Position numbers and translations under genes: made by a program
NCBI GenBank assembly: GCA_032207245.1
Contig: CM063503.1
Location: 110,087,350 to 110,151,349, forward strand
DNA from: Pardosa pseudoannulata
Taxonomy: Eukaryota > Arthropoda > Arachnida > Araneae > Lycosidae
Length of the DNA: 64,000 nucleotides
Direction of reading: 5' to 3'
Part shown: positions 26,175 through 36,700 of the stretch, piece by piece
How positions within the stretch are numbered: the first letter of the stretch is position 1
Layout of the letters: each line of letters opens with the position of its first letter
The notes under the pieces: model-generated
Told to the model about the DNA's origin: nothing
The model's input: the letters and a program-made list of their open reading frames with translations, nothing else
Databases searched by the model: none

Positions 26175-26585
26175 AATAATCTATTTAATAGCCCTTATTC
26201 TGAAATATCTTGCGAAACCTTAATTTTCAAGATAATAATGCCTTTTGAAGTGTCAGAAGAGGTATTCTATCCCATTTCTCCTGAACAGCTTTCCATTGTC
26301 GTGTAAGGGTTGTGGGACGACGTTTGGATAATGCAGATTTTAAAAGTCGAAAACACAAATATCCATAGGTGATGCATAAAGAGATTTAGTAGGGATATCA
26401 GTGAAGGGTATGGCCTTGATACCGGTTTTTTTCTCTTTCTTAAGATTTTAATCTATTTTTATCATTTTGTTTACAGTGGACACCGAACATTTTAATGTTT
26501 TTGCAACTGTTCTTTGACTAGGGGGATTTTTTTTAACATTAAATAATGTTCGTTTGTTTCTTGGATACTTCTTTGGAATTTTTGT
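26175..26585 (-). pseudogene. Decayed IS630/Tc1-mariner transposase with internal deletion
   Basis: Minus-strand reading gives QRTVAKTLKCSVSTVNKMI (26.43-26.53 kb), which looks like the N-terminal helix-turn-helix of IS630/Tc1-type transposases. Soon after come, in shifting frames, SPMD-like ASPMDICVFDF and SKRRPTTLTRQWKAVQEKWD, then RIPLLTLQKALLS. The last blocks are the region just around and after the third catalytic acidic residue and the family's C-terminal helix. The D-D half of the catalytic core between them is missing, and stops and frameshifts interrupt the rest. The element is therefore long dead with a central deletion. Terminal repeats were not identified. It is unrelated in sequence to the Tc1-like element at 31 kb. 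Confidence 0.65.
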
Positions 26586-27794
26586 CTCCCTTGAGGCTAA
26601 AATTTGACTTTTTTCCCTTTCATTTTGACTGTATTACCTATCGACGTTTTAGATATCCCAAAATCATGACTCTCACATCATTTTGGATAACAGAATATTA
26701 TTTTATTATATTATTGAATACTTTATATTATATTATTAAATACTTCTCTTTGGAAAAAGTAAATATAGCTTTCGAATCACTGCTTTGTTAAAAAAGACAT
26801 TTTGAATAAAAACAAACCTCTCAAGTCGCAGACCATAATTTTGGCTTTTAAAAAAACAGTGCAATTGCAGTTATTTATTTTACAACAAAAGATTTTTTAA
26901 TACCACTAACCAAAATAGTCTAAAAATTGTACGACCAGCCTGTGTGACTTACAACTGAATCTCTATATTACATCCCCCAAAAAAACATAAATGGTGTAAA
27001 CTCATGTCAGAGTCATATTTCAAAAACTGTACTAATTTTATGCAATAAAGGTATAAGCCAAATATTTTATTTTCAATTCTATGAAATGTTTATTAGAGCC
27101 CCTTTGCTTTGGCAAGGTTTTAAAAACTATAGGAAATTATGATGTACATGTATTTAACAATGTAGTAAGGGATATTTTATCAGGTATTAGGAAACGTTTG
27201 TCGTATGCATTATATCACCTTCAAACTGCTAAAATAATTCATGAAAACATGAATGATAGTCCAACTATATCAACACTGGATATTCACCGGCGCAAGAGAT
27301 ATTTTATGTCTTCATATTGCCTGGAGCAGTCTTCTAGTCTATCCTCTACTCTCATAGCGAAAGATTGCTCTATATGTTTTTATTAACCCTCACATTTAAA
27401 TTCCAGTGTAGGGAGTTTATCCTAAAGATGCATGATCAAATATTATAGGAATTTTAGTACTTTCATAAATTTGGGAAAGCATGTTTTTCAAATTTTATGC
27501 TTAGAATTTTGGAAATAAATTAAGTACCCAAAATTTATTTTAGTTTGTCATTTTAAAACAATAATGATATACTTTTATAAATAATATATGAAAATATTAT
27601 ACGATAACTTTATGGATTTCTTCCTAGTTTTAATATATGATTCAGTCTTGATAATCTATTCATTCTGCTATTGATATTTACACTTCACTTACCTTTTAAA
27701 AGTATCAGATTACGTTGAAAGTTTGATTTGCATTTTCAAAGAGAACTCATAGAGATCTCAAAAATATTACTACTGCTACTGCAGTCATAGATTT
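26586..27794. other. AT-rich DNA with one unexplained open frame
   Basis: The plus-strand frame at 27081-27386 (101 codons) begins MKCLLEPLCFGKV and has a more protein-like composition than most frames here. I recognise no domain, and there is no flanking splice or promoter evidence. It could be a fragment of an old repeat. The rest of the stretch is anonymous. Confidence 0.35.
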
Positions 27795-27968
27795 TGTTTG
27801 CTTTGGAGCACTACGATTTACTGTTTCGCTCACGAGGGCTAACGAGACCGGAACCTACTGCTTAAAGCCGATTCCGAAAGGCTATGAATATCCATGACAG
27901 CAGCGGGATTCGAACCCGCGAACTCCGGTACCGCACTGTTCTACCATTTGGTCATCGTTTGGCTGCCT
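27795..27968 (-). repeat. tRNA-derived SINE, copy 1
   Basis: On the minus strand the element starts near 27968 with a tRNA-like head. An A-box-like segment (GACCAAATGGTAGAAC) lies about 30 bp before a consensus B box (GGTTCGAATCCC, plus-strand 27905-27917), matching internal RNA polymerase III promoter spacing. A conserved body follows (CCTTTCGGAATCGGCTTTAA, then GTAGGTTCCGGTCTC), ending at a CCAAAG/CAAAC-type tail at about 27795. The head cannot form a complete tRNA cloverleaf by eye, and the downstream body is not tRNA, so this is a SINE and not a tRNA gene. The body is shared with the element at 41.8 kb. Confidence 0.8.
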
Positions 27969-30516
27969 GCGTAAGATATATATGTTACCGGCAATGTGAG
28001 AAAATTCATCCTTTTATAGAATGACAGCTGTTTACAGGCAATCTAAGAAATGTGATAATATATACTTCCGTTTATTACTTAATTATTATAACTAATTATA
28101 CGGCTCAAGAAATTAAAATTTCTTAATGAGAATAATTACTCTATAGAAAACATGGTACTAAAGTGTTAAACATTTCTATTTAAATATTTCTAATTTAAAG
28201 AACTTTTATCAATCGTTAGGTAATAAATCAATGTACTAGCTTTACTATGCATCCTAAGAATTTTTTGTGCATTCCTAAGCAATACTTGTTTCAGAAAATC
28301 CACAGTACTTTATGGATTAACTAAAAAAATTAAATTTTAAATTTTAAATCCAGTGGTTTCATATTAAATCTATGCAAAATCTTAAATTCATATCTCATTT
28401 TAACAATATTTTACAATGATCTCAAATACTGGCAGCTTTATCTAGAGAAATTATAATTATTTATTGCTTAATCCTTATATTTAATGTTTTGACTTAATTC
28501 CCTAATGGAAGTAACCATATTTAAAGGAAAATTTTTCTTTTCTTAGAAGATAAAACTCCTAATATTCTATATACTTCAAGACTACATGAATCATGATTAT
28601 AGTGGGATTAATTCAGTTTTATTGTGTGTTGTGAGTTTGTATGTGCTAATAATGATTAATGGTAACCTAAAACAATTGTTTGTAAATTTAATGAAATATA
28701 TGCTAACCTGGTCATGATCCTTCAGTAACAAAGATTTCAGATTATTCAGTGACGACTAAAGCATTTGGAATTTCATTCTAATTGTAATTGGCCGTAGATT
28801 CCTTAATTTAATTATCCGATTTAATTATTTTATGTAAGAAATTAGCTAAGTAAGATTTCTCTAGAAATGAATATCATTAGATTTAAACAAATAAGTACTT
28901 GTTCTCAGAATTCTAATCAATAAAACTTTTGCACAAGACATAATTTCAACCCTGTTAATATAATAAATTCAAAATATTACAGTAATGATAGCCTACAGAA
29001 AAATGTTTAATAGAAACTGAAGTTTAATGGTGATATATAGAAAAAGGGGAATATATTTAACATTATTTGAATGAAGATTATTCAGAAAATTAATGATACT
29101 TTAAAACCTGGTGTCACTACTATCTAACATATTTTTTCCAAACTTACATATTTTATTGAAATCACAGGTACGTTTTACTCTCTACAATGTAGCAAACATA
29201 CGTCTTTCTTTTAATTCATTTTTGTGATCCCTAATGCTAAATGAGTTCTTTTACCTAGCTATACGTCCTTTTTCTACTAACTGTATACAATATCTGGTAC
29301 AGAGTTTAGTTGTTTCATTACATTTAAGTAGGGTTTTTTTTATTGAAATAAACAATTTACCATTGTTAATGATTTTATAAAAATATTTTACAAATTTACA
29401 AACTAAATACCTAAAGTAGACGAGAAAATTTTGGAACTCTTTTCCAACCTTACCTTCTTAACCTAATATTCACAAAACAAACATATCACTGTGATATGAA
29501 TTCCTACCTCTGTCAAAGATAGGGTTCTGCGTGTGCGCACGTGATATAATTTTAGATTATATAGGTGTATAATCTAAAGGTATCAAAGGTAAATGTAGTT
29601 TGTATAAACATTGAAGGTTTCTTGTATTTATCACCCATGATTTTTTCATACATCTATAAAATGTATGCCAATTATTAATGACATTATGAAATGAAACTCA
29701 CATGTTAGAAGCAAGACTAGAAAAATTGTTGTTATAGAATTAGATAATAAATTATTATTAACTGCAAAATTATTATATATGAAAGTATTTTTTGATGTGG
29801 TAAATGTAAAATAAAATCGCAAAATTTTAAACTGTACAAGAGATCCCATGACTAAAATTTGTGCTGAATTTTTTTTTTTTGCCATTTGTACATATATGTA
29901 TCAGACATTATTGCCTACACTTAAAGAGCGGCAACGTTTTTAAGTGTACAACTACAATTGTGAAGTATAGCTATGATTGGATATGATATATATAGTGTAT
30001 TTACATACTCAAAATTCCATAAGTTGATTATTTTGGGGAAAAGCTAAAACACTAACTATAATTAATACAATTTTTACTTTCAAATCTGTTCTACATTGAT
30101 TTGTTGTATAATAAGACTTTTCATTTAGGTTGTAAATATAATCAAGCTTTCAGTCAAATTAGAAGACTGTAAAGTAAAAAAAAAAACAAATTAAGAAGAA
30201 CCATAAATAAAAAAATGTGAAATTTCATATAATTAATTTTTAGCGCCTATATGAATTTTATATCACTTCAACAATAAAATGTATACACTTTATATATGTT
30301 TGATTTTTATAATGGTATAAAAAGCAATTTAGTCAATTATTAATTTTTTTAGATTTTTTTTCTTAGTAAATGTTTAAGATCTGTTTCCAGCTAAAATTTA
30401 TTTATTAAAGATCTATGATTTTCCAATTTTTATTTATTTTATATGGATATTTTCAAAATTGTGAATGTGTAAATATAATATCGAGAAGAGATCGTGAATA
30501 TATAAAATATATATAA
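27969..30516. other. AT-rich anonymous DNA
   Basis: No supported feature apart from a small hairpin near 29553-29578 (TTAGATTATATA/TATAATCTAA). The open frame at 29646-29885 is AT-codon rich and unrecognised. Confidence 0.5.
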
Positions 30517-30642
30517 TGGGTGGTTATAAAGAGACTTCCCCTATAAACGACATTCTACAGCGCAAATGGGTGGACGGAGTGCAATGAAATTTTCTATATG
30601 GGTTATACAAGATGCGCTCATGGAATTTCGAAAACAAATATA

Positions 30643-32150
30643 CACTCATGTCCATAAATCAAGAATAATGAAGTTCAGGCAATGAAAGAGTCAAAAGCAA
30701 AACAAATTTGACTTATTTGTAAAGTCTATTTATTAAACAAAAGGTAAAGAGCAAAAAAGATGCTATATGTTTGACATAATTAATAAAAATTGCGATTTTT
30801 ACTCCCTGGAGCAAATTAAAAAAAAAAAAAAACTATTTACAGAAAACATTATAACATGCTTAGTATGATGGTTAATACGGAGTATGTCTACCGGATGATG
30901 CAATACAAGAGTTACAACGCCTACGCATGCTGAGTATCAGATTATCAATCTGATCTTGGGGAAAATTACACCACTCATCAAGCAATGCCCTCCGAAGTTC
31001 CGATAGACAGTTGGGAGGGGGTTGACGGGCTGCAATTCGTCGGCCACGCATGTCCCACACATGCTCTATTGGATTCAAGTCCGGTGAGTATGCCGGCCAA
31101 TCCATACGGGTGATGTCCTCCCATTGAAGGCATTCGTCTGCAATGTTTGCACGGTGAGGTCGGGCGTTGTCATCCCTATACAGAAATTCAGGACCCATGG
31201 CGCCCCGAAACAAACGTACATGTTGTTCCAGAATGACATCCCGATAGATGTGGCCTGTCATCGTTACACTCTGAACATGCAGGTCAGTTCTGGAACCAAG
31301 AATAATTCCTCCCCAAACGAGCCATCCTGCACCACCGTAACGGTGTCGTTCAATGGTGTTCTCTTGGTGGTAACGGGTACCTGGCGCTCACCATATGAAA
31401 GTCCGGCGAGAATCAGAATGTAAACTGAACCTGGACTCGTCGGAAAACATCACACAAGACCACTGTTGCGGTGTCCACAATGCATGCTCTCTAGCTCAGC
31501 ATAATCGCAGGCGACAGTGAGTTGCGGTAAGGGGAACACATCTGACAGGCCTACGAGCATATAGACCAATGTTCCCTAAGCGTCTGTACACGGTCTGCCT
31601 TGAAACTGTCGTACCGGTAGCTGAAGAGAGCTGACGAGACAGGTCTGATGCTGTGCTCCGTCTGTTTCTTTTGGCAGTAACTGCCAAATACCGGTCATCA
31701 TTCGGCGTAGTAACTCGGGGGCGACCTGTGCTGTAACATCTACTCACATTACCATCATGTTTGAATCGTTGCCAAAGCCTGGAGATGACACTCTGGGCGA
31801 TTCCAAGTTCCTTGGATACTCCCAGCTGGGTACGTCGACATTCCAGTCGTCCAATAATTCTACAACGTAAAAAATCCTCCAAATGCTTCCTTTGTGCCAT
31901 AACTATGCGGTTATTGCACTGAAAGGCTTTTAAAGCGCTCGTGAACAATTTTACTTCTTTGCTACCATTCTTTATATACCCCTTTCATACACTCTCGTCA
32001 TTCTGACGTACTATCTGCGCCATCTGGTGGTTTCCTGCAATTTGCATATTCTTCTTCAAGATGTATGTGATAATTCTACAGGTGAAACTTTTATTTTAGA
32101 GCTCAATTTCTGTGTGATTCTGAATGATCCGTAATTTATGGACATGAGTG
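30643..32150 (-). mobile_element. Tc1-like transposon (DD34E), 1,508 bp, nearly intact
   Basis: TA duplications at 30641-30642 and 32151-32152 flank perfect inverted ends CACTCATGTCCATAAAT (17 bp, or 19 with the TA). The internal sequence encodes a full-length Tc1-family transposase on the minus strand with two nonsense codons. The element is much better preserved than its host element, so the insertion is comparatively recent. Its GC content is clearly higher than that of the flanking DNA. It was inserted into the mariner-like relic described above: the flanks AAAACAAA and GTTTCAAAAGGTCC rejoin across it. Confidence 0.93.
30872..31900 (-). pseudogene. Tc1-family DD34E transposase, inactivated by two in-frame stops
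   Basis: One minus-strand frame runs from an ATG at 31900 (MAQRKHLEDF) to the stop at 30872, about 342 codons, the usual Tc1 transposase length. An in-frame ATG lies 48 bp upstream at 31948. In order: a paired-like HTH region (GVSKELGIAQSVISRLWQRF), a GRPR AT-hook-like motif (STGRPRVTT), a second HTH (SRQTVYRRL), first catalytic Asp in MFSDESRF, second in YRDDNARPH, and Glu in DLNPIEHVWD. Thirty-four residues separate the last two, giving DD34E. TGA at 31496-31498 sits where the family has tryptophan, and a second TGA about 50 codons later, after FIW, sits where arginine (CGA) is expected. There is no frameshift: 31498 and 31261 are exactly 79 codons apart. All catalytic residues are retained. 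It would cut at TA sites by DNA cut-and-paste if intact, but the stops make this copy inactive. Confidence 0.93.
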
Positions 32151-32177
32151 TAGTTTCAAAAGGTCCACCAGAGTACG

Positions 32178-32245
32178 TTTTTTGGAAAAACATGAAAGTA
32201 ACACAATAAACGACCAAATTGGAAAACATAAATAGCATTAACAAT
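32178..32245. repeat. Left inverted-repeat arm of the mariner-type relic
   Basis: It pairs with 33655-33718. The best block is ACACAATAAACGACCAA at 32201-32217, followed by TGGAAAACA-like and ATTAACA-like matches with small gaps. The arms are about 1.4 kb apart and enclose the transposase relic. Confidence 0.75.
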
Positions 32246-32439
32246 CCAGAACAAAAATGCGTAATAAAATTTGGAAAAGGCTGTCAGTTACGCGAAAAAA
32301 ATGTTGAGATTTGCAATCTTAGGGAGAAAAGGAAGCTTTCGGCAAAGCAGGTTAGTGTATAAAAAGTTTATAAAAGTTGTCCTGTTATAGTCAATGTTTC
32401 AGGCTGTACTAGTGACAGTTTCTTTAGTTGAGAGTGCGT

Positions 32440-33590
32440 TATAGGTAAAGCTTTTTTACGAAGCAAGGGAAATACTTCTGTTGCAGTTCATGAATTTCGT
32501 CCTAAAAACGATTAGATAAATGTCTACTAAAGGTATCCGGGCCATGATTAAGAGATTTAAAGAGACGGGAAAGCTAGAAGATCAACCTGAAATAGGCAGT
32601 AAACGTGTAATACTGATACTTATTGATACCTTGAAAACAGCTATTGACACACAGTCACACACATCAGTGTTTGGGGTCAATAGCAAGTGTGCAGTTTCTT
32701 GAAAGACAGGCTAGTCACACAGCATCGTCCGAAAAGTACTCAGAAACATAATACACTACTTCCGCAATAAGGAATATCTCGTTGATAGTGCCAAGACACA
32801 ACTTTTCTGATTCGTAGTCACTTTTCTCAAGATAATGAGTGTTGATCTGTTATGTCCCTTGGAATATTCTGTGGAACAACAAGGATCATTTCTACCTTCA
32901 TGGAACACTCAACACACAGAATTCTCGCATTTGGGCTAAGGAAATTTCCTCAGATCCACAGTAAAATTCACCTACACTTTCCAAAAGTCACTTTCTGGTG
33001 TAGATTCATGGTAACATACATCCTTGGACCAGTCTTCTTTCAGGAAATCTATGAACGTGGGCCTGCTATATTTTCCGTTACGAGCCGTCGATACCATGAC
33101 TTCCTGCAGACGTTTCTTGTGCTGCTACTACAGCAAAGGTGGGTCCTTACATCGATCTGTTTCATGTAGGATGATGCGTTCTCACATATTTATGGGTCTG
33201 TTAATGCACTATTGCTCCAACACTTGACAGACAAACACGTTAATAGTCGCGCTTTTCTTAATCTACGGCTATCAAAACTTTGTCAAATCTAACTTCGTCC
33301 GACTTCTGGTTATCAGACTATTTAAAAAGTCTGATGTATCATAGAATTATTGCAACTTTGAATGACTTGGATAACTCCATAACCCATTATGTGTGAAAAT
33401 TATGACCCATTATGAGTCTCAACTAATCAGTTACGATTTCCCGTTGAACACAGTGTCTATCGACTTGCCTCATTCACTTGCAAATTTTTGCAGATGAATG
33501 AGAGTAGTCACTTAGAGCAACTTTCCCTACATCTTCCAGGATACGATTAACAACTACTCTTCTTGTGCAATTTTCTCCTGAATGTTCTTG
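32440..33590 (+). pseudogene. Decayed mariner/IS630-type transposase (outer element)
   Basis: Fragments in different frames appear in collinear order. MSTKGIRAMIKRFKETGKL (32520 on) is the N-terminal HTH region. HFPKVTFWC and ILGPVFFQEI (about 32978-33050) match the VTVWCG and GP.FF blocks of the catalytic core. SVTSRRYHDFLQTFLVLLLQ follows, then a degenerate DDAFSHI where the second catalytic aspartate belongs (QDGA.PH in relatives). SDYLKSLMYHRI and TLNDLDNSI correspond to the WGYLK block and C-terminal helix. Many stops and frameshifts show long inactivity. Block names and order follow established knowledge of IS630/Tc1-mariner transposases. I cannot name the exact subfamily, but it differs from the Tc1 copy inserted beside it. 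Confidence 0.78.
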
Positions 33591-33654
33591 TTTCTCTTTG
33601 TTTTTCTATATCTTTACTTAATGTGGTTCGATGACAATGTGATCAGAAATTAAT

Positions 33655-33718
33655 AGATGTTAATATTGTTTCCATATTGGTCGTTTATTGTGTTAAATTT
33701 CATTTTTTTTCCGAAAAG
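33655..33718. repeat. Right inverted-repeat arm of the mariner-type relic
   Basis: Reverse complement of 32178-32245 with about 80% match by eye; the core TTGGTCGTTTATTGTGTTA at 33677-33695 is perfect. Confidence 0.75.
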
Positions 33719-36700
33719 CATTTTTCTATTTTTATAATATAATTTTATTTAATACCATCATGGATATTTTCTACTTGATTATAGCTTGGATATTTGCATC
33801 AGAATATTCAGTACGTTTTTCTTTGCGAATCATACAGCTATGACATCCAACAATTTATAATAAGGTATTAATTTAATTGATGATGACCACATTTTAAGCT
33901 CACGAAAATAAATAAAATACTGAAACACTGACAAGAAGCTAGACAAACTCTGGATATATACATTAGGACTTTCTTCTAAAAGTTAACGCATTTGTAAGTA
34001 GTGTTATAGATGGAACCGCAAAAAAGTAAATTTTTGGAAATAAAAATATAATACTCTTTAATTAATATTTAAATAGAATAATCAGTATTTTAGTATCTTT
34101 TTATATTTTTCATGTGTTTTTTCATTTTCTATAGGCTATAGAAATAAACTACTAAACAGATAATATATCTAGTGGTAAGTATTTCTTAGAAAATCCTTAT
34201 GAATTTTATAAACCATGCTATAAATAGAAATTTTATCCCATAAATTATTCATAATTTAATTAACATATTCATTATCAACAGTTCAGTTAACACACACATT
34301 TTACTGTATTAGAATTTTTCAAATGCTGTTGTCGTAATCTTTAAAGCAAGTTCACTCTGAAGAGATTTTACCCTCGATGCAATTCTTACAAAATGCTCTT
34401 CTATTTTGGGGAAACAAGTCATGTATAAAATAAGGATATTTTACCGTGTGCAAATTTATAGCTTTCTATTTAAATACTTGTATCGTTTCACCATGAAATC
34501 GGACGAAGGCGTGCATTTTCTAACACTGAAATGAAAATTCATTGAACATTAGCATATTTATTGAATAATGCCTTTAAAGATTGATCCAGATTATATGCAT
34601 GATTGAGTACATTGGATTGTGGTTTCTTTCATTATGCTGAGTATTTTTGCATGAATATATTAAGGTAACCGACCACGCACGAATTACAATTTAACATAAT
34701 CTATAAGAAAACTTGAAATTCTAAGAAATAAAAAAATTGTTACTTAAAGTGAATGATGATATTGAACAAAATGTGGAAATCTGTTTGGCTGTTCCTTTCT
34801 TAAGCCACAAATTTTGAATTTTATAAGTTAAAAATTTCTTTTTCCAAAACAAAATAATCTTCATATTTTTATAATAAATAAAACATATTAGTTATTTAAA
34901 GAGCACTTAAATAAAAATTTTATAAGATCTAAGTATACATGGAGTAAAAAGCATTAAATGCCATTTAAAGACAATATATTTGTATTTTTTAGAAACATTG
35001 TAATTTATTGTATTTTTGCTTTAGTTTATTTCATTGGGTGTAATTTTGGGTGTTTCATAAATTTATTGTCCTATTGCTTAATGCATCCAGCGGAATTTAT
35101 GTCTACTATTAAAAATATTTAATGATATAATGGCATTTTTATTAATTAACTTTTCCTGTTCATTTATAAACGATATAATTTTTATACAATCCCCAAACTC
35201 GTAGATGCATCAACTTTTGAACAGACATTCTTTGATATCACCAGACGTCACTATTAATATTAAAACTGACAGGATATATGGTCATTTTATTTGTCTGTTC
35301 TTTATCATCGAAAACACATGCCTGTACATGGATATTATTATTATATTTTATAACGTCAAGAAATAGATAATCTAATTCGTCACATAGAAAAGAGTAATTT
35401 ATTAGATAATAAACTAATTTATAACTTGATTTGAAATGTTTTTTAAACCAAGATATAAATAAATTATAAAAATAAACATGTAAAGGTATAATTTAAGGAT
35501 AAGTAGTTCAAGCCAACTGCCTAAAATGAATGCCTATTTTTTTGTAACTTTTGCCAAACTTTGTCTCTTAATCCGGAAATGTTCTCACATCTTCCTATAG
35601 CTTAACATTAGCTTAAGTTATGTTTTTCATTTGCTTTTTTAAATCACAACGTGGAAATTGGATGTGATTATAACATACAAAAAGAGGATTTTTTAGTTAA
35701 ATATAAAGATAATTAGCCAAAACTTTCACTTAGTTAAGTATACAGATAAATATTTACAATTTGCACTATTTTCATTACAAACTATTTCAAATTTAATTGT
35801 CTTTTAAAAGCGGATATCTAAGACCATGCTATGCTACTTGGTGCAAAGCTGATCACCATGGATAAAACCGGATATTATATGTGCAAAATTAAAATAAAAT
35901 AGATTATCCTTTATTTATTTATTTTCATCATATACGCATGATTAAATACACTGCGGTTCTTTTCGGTATGCAAAATAGAATTCGTGAATATACTAATGGT
36001 ATTTAGACGATTAAACGGTTTGAAAATTTATCAAAGCATGGTAATAATTTCTAAGCTATTTCCGAAAATCATATAAACTATATAATTCACTTGGCTTTAT
36101 GTATTCCTTGCTATTAGTGTTTGGAACATATATTTTATTTAAAATTGCCTCTTTCATATATTATGGAAATGAAATAAATGAGCATTCAGGAAAGAGTCAA
36201 AGGAACTGGATGTCATCTACTTTGATTAATGACAGACATTAATAGGTTATTTCAAAGTTCTGCAGATTTATCTATCTCCTTAATGACTTTCACTGGCGTA
36301 GAACGGAATTTTTTGCTTATTATCTCACTACACAAGATTCAGCACTTATGTAATTAATGTGTATTTACACAACACTATTTATTAAAATAAAAAATATTTT
36401 CTGAACGATTGCCTTAAGGGTTTTTATTATTGTTTTATACAATTTTATTTAATGAAAATATTTGTGATGGAATCTTGTTTTATTTTAAATGCTATAATTT
36501 ATTTTATTAACATATGAATATTTATTATTTATCTAATGAAATAATCAACGCATCATTTACCCCGAGTCTGTAAATTCCCATGAACATTCAAAGTCATTAC
36601 TCATCACTAACATTAATTTACTTTTACTACACATTTAAATAAAATACCATTATTTTTATTGAAGCATTTAATGAATTATACATTTAAATATTTATAATCA

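Larger units (their letters stand above)
30517..33718 (+). mobile_element. Old mariner/IS630-type element carrying a nested Tc1 insertion
   Basis: The left part (about 30517-30640, beginning TGGGTGGTTATAAAGAGAC) continues on the far side of the Tc1-like insertion at 32153. After about 30 bp comes an arm (about 32178-32245) that reappears inverted at about 33655-33718, including a perfect 19-bp match (32199-32217 against 33677-33695, ACACAATAAACGACCAA core). Between the arms lies a plus-strand transposase relic. The terminal inverted repeat is therefore long, and the left terminus lies outside the arm. The right-hand equivalent of the outermost about 180 bp is not recognisable, so the right end is truncated or diverged. 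Exact outer boundaries are uncertain. Confidence 0.68.

Noticed and set aside
27905..27967. Possible tRNA gene on the minus strand
   Set aside because: The B box is perfect, but the A-arm and acceptor do not pair into a full cloverleaf and the element continues into a shared SINE body.
31124..31423. 99-codon plus-strand ORF
   Set aside because: Antisense shadow of the Tc1 transposase frame.
16420..34700. Similar-looking starts TTAAGGGGAACGACC (about 16423) and TTAAGGTAACCGACC (about 34665) as ends of a second TTAA transposon family
   Set aside because: Similarity is limited to about 12 bases; the sequences diverge at once and no matching opposite ends were found.
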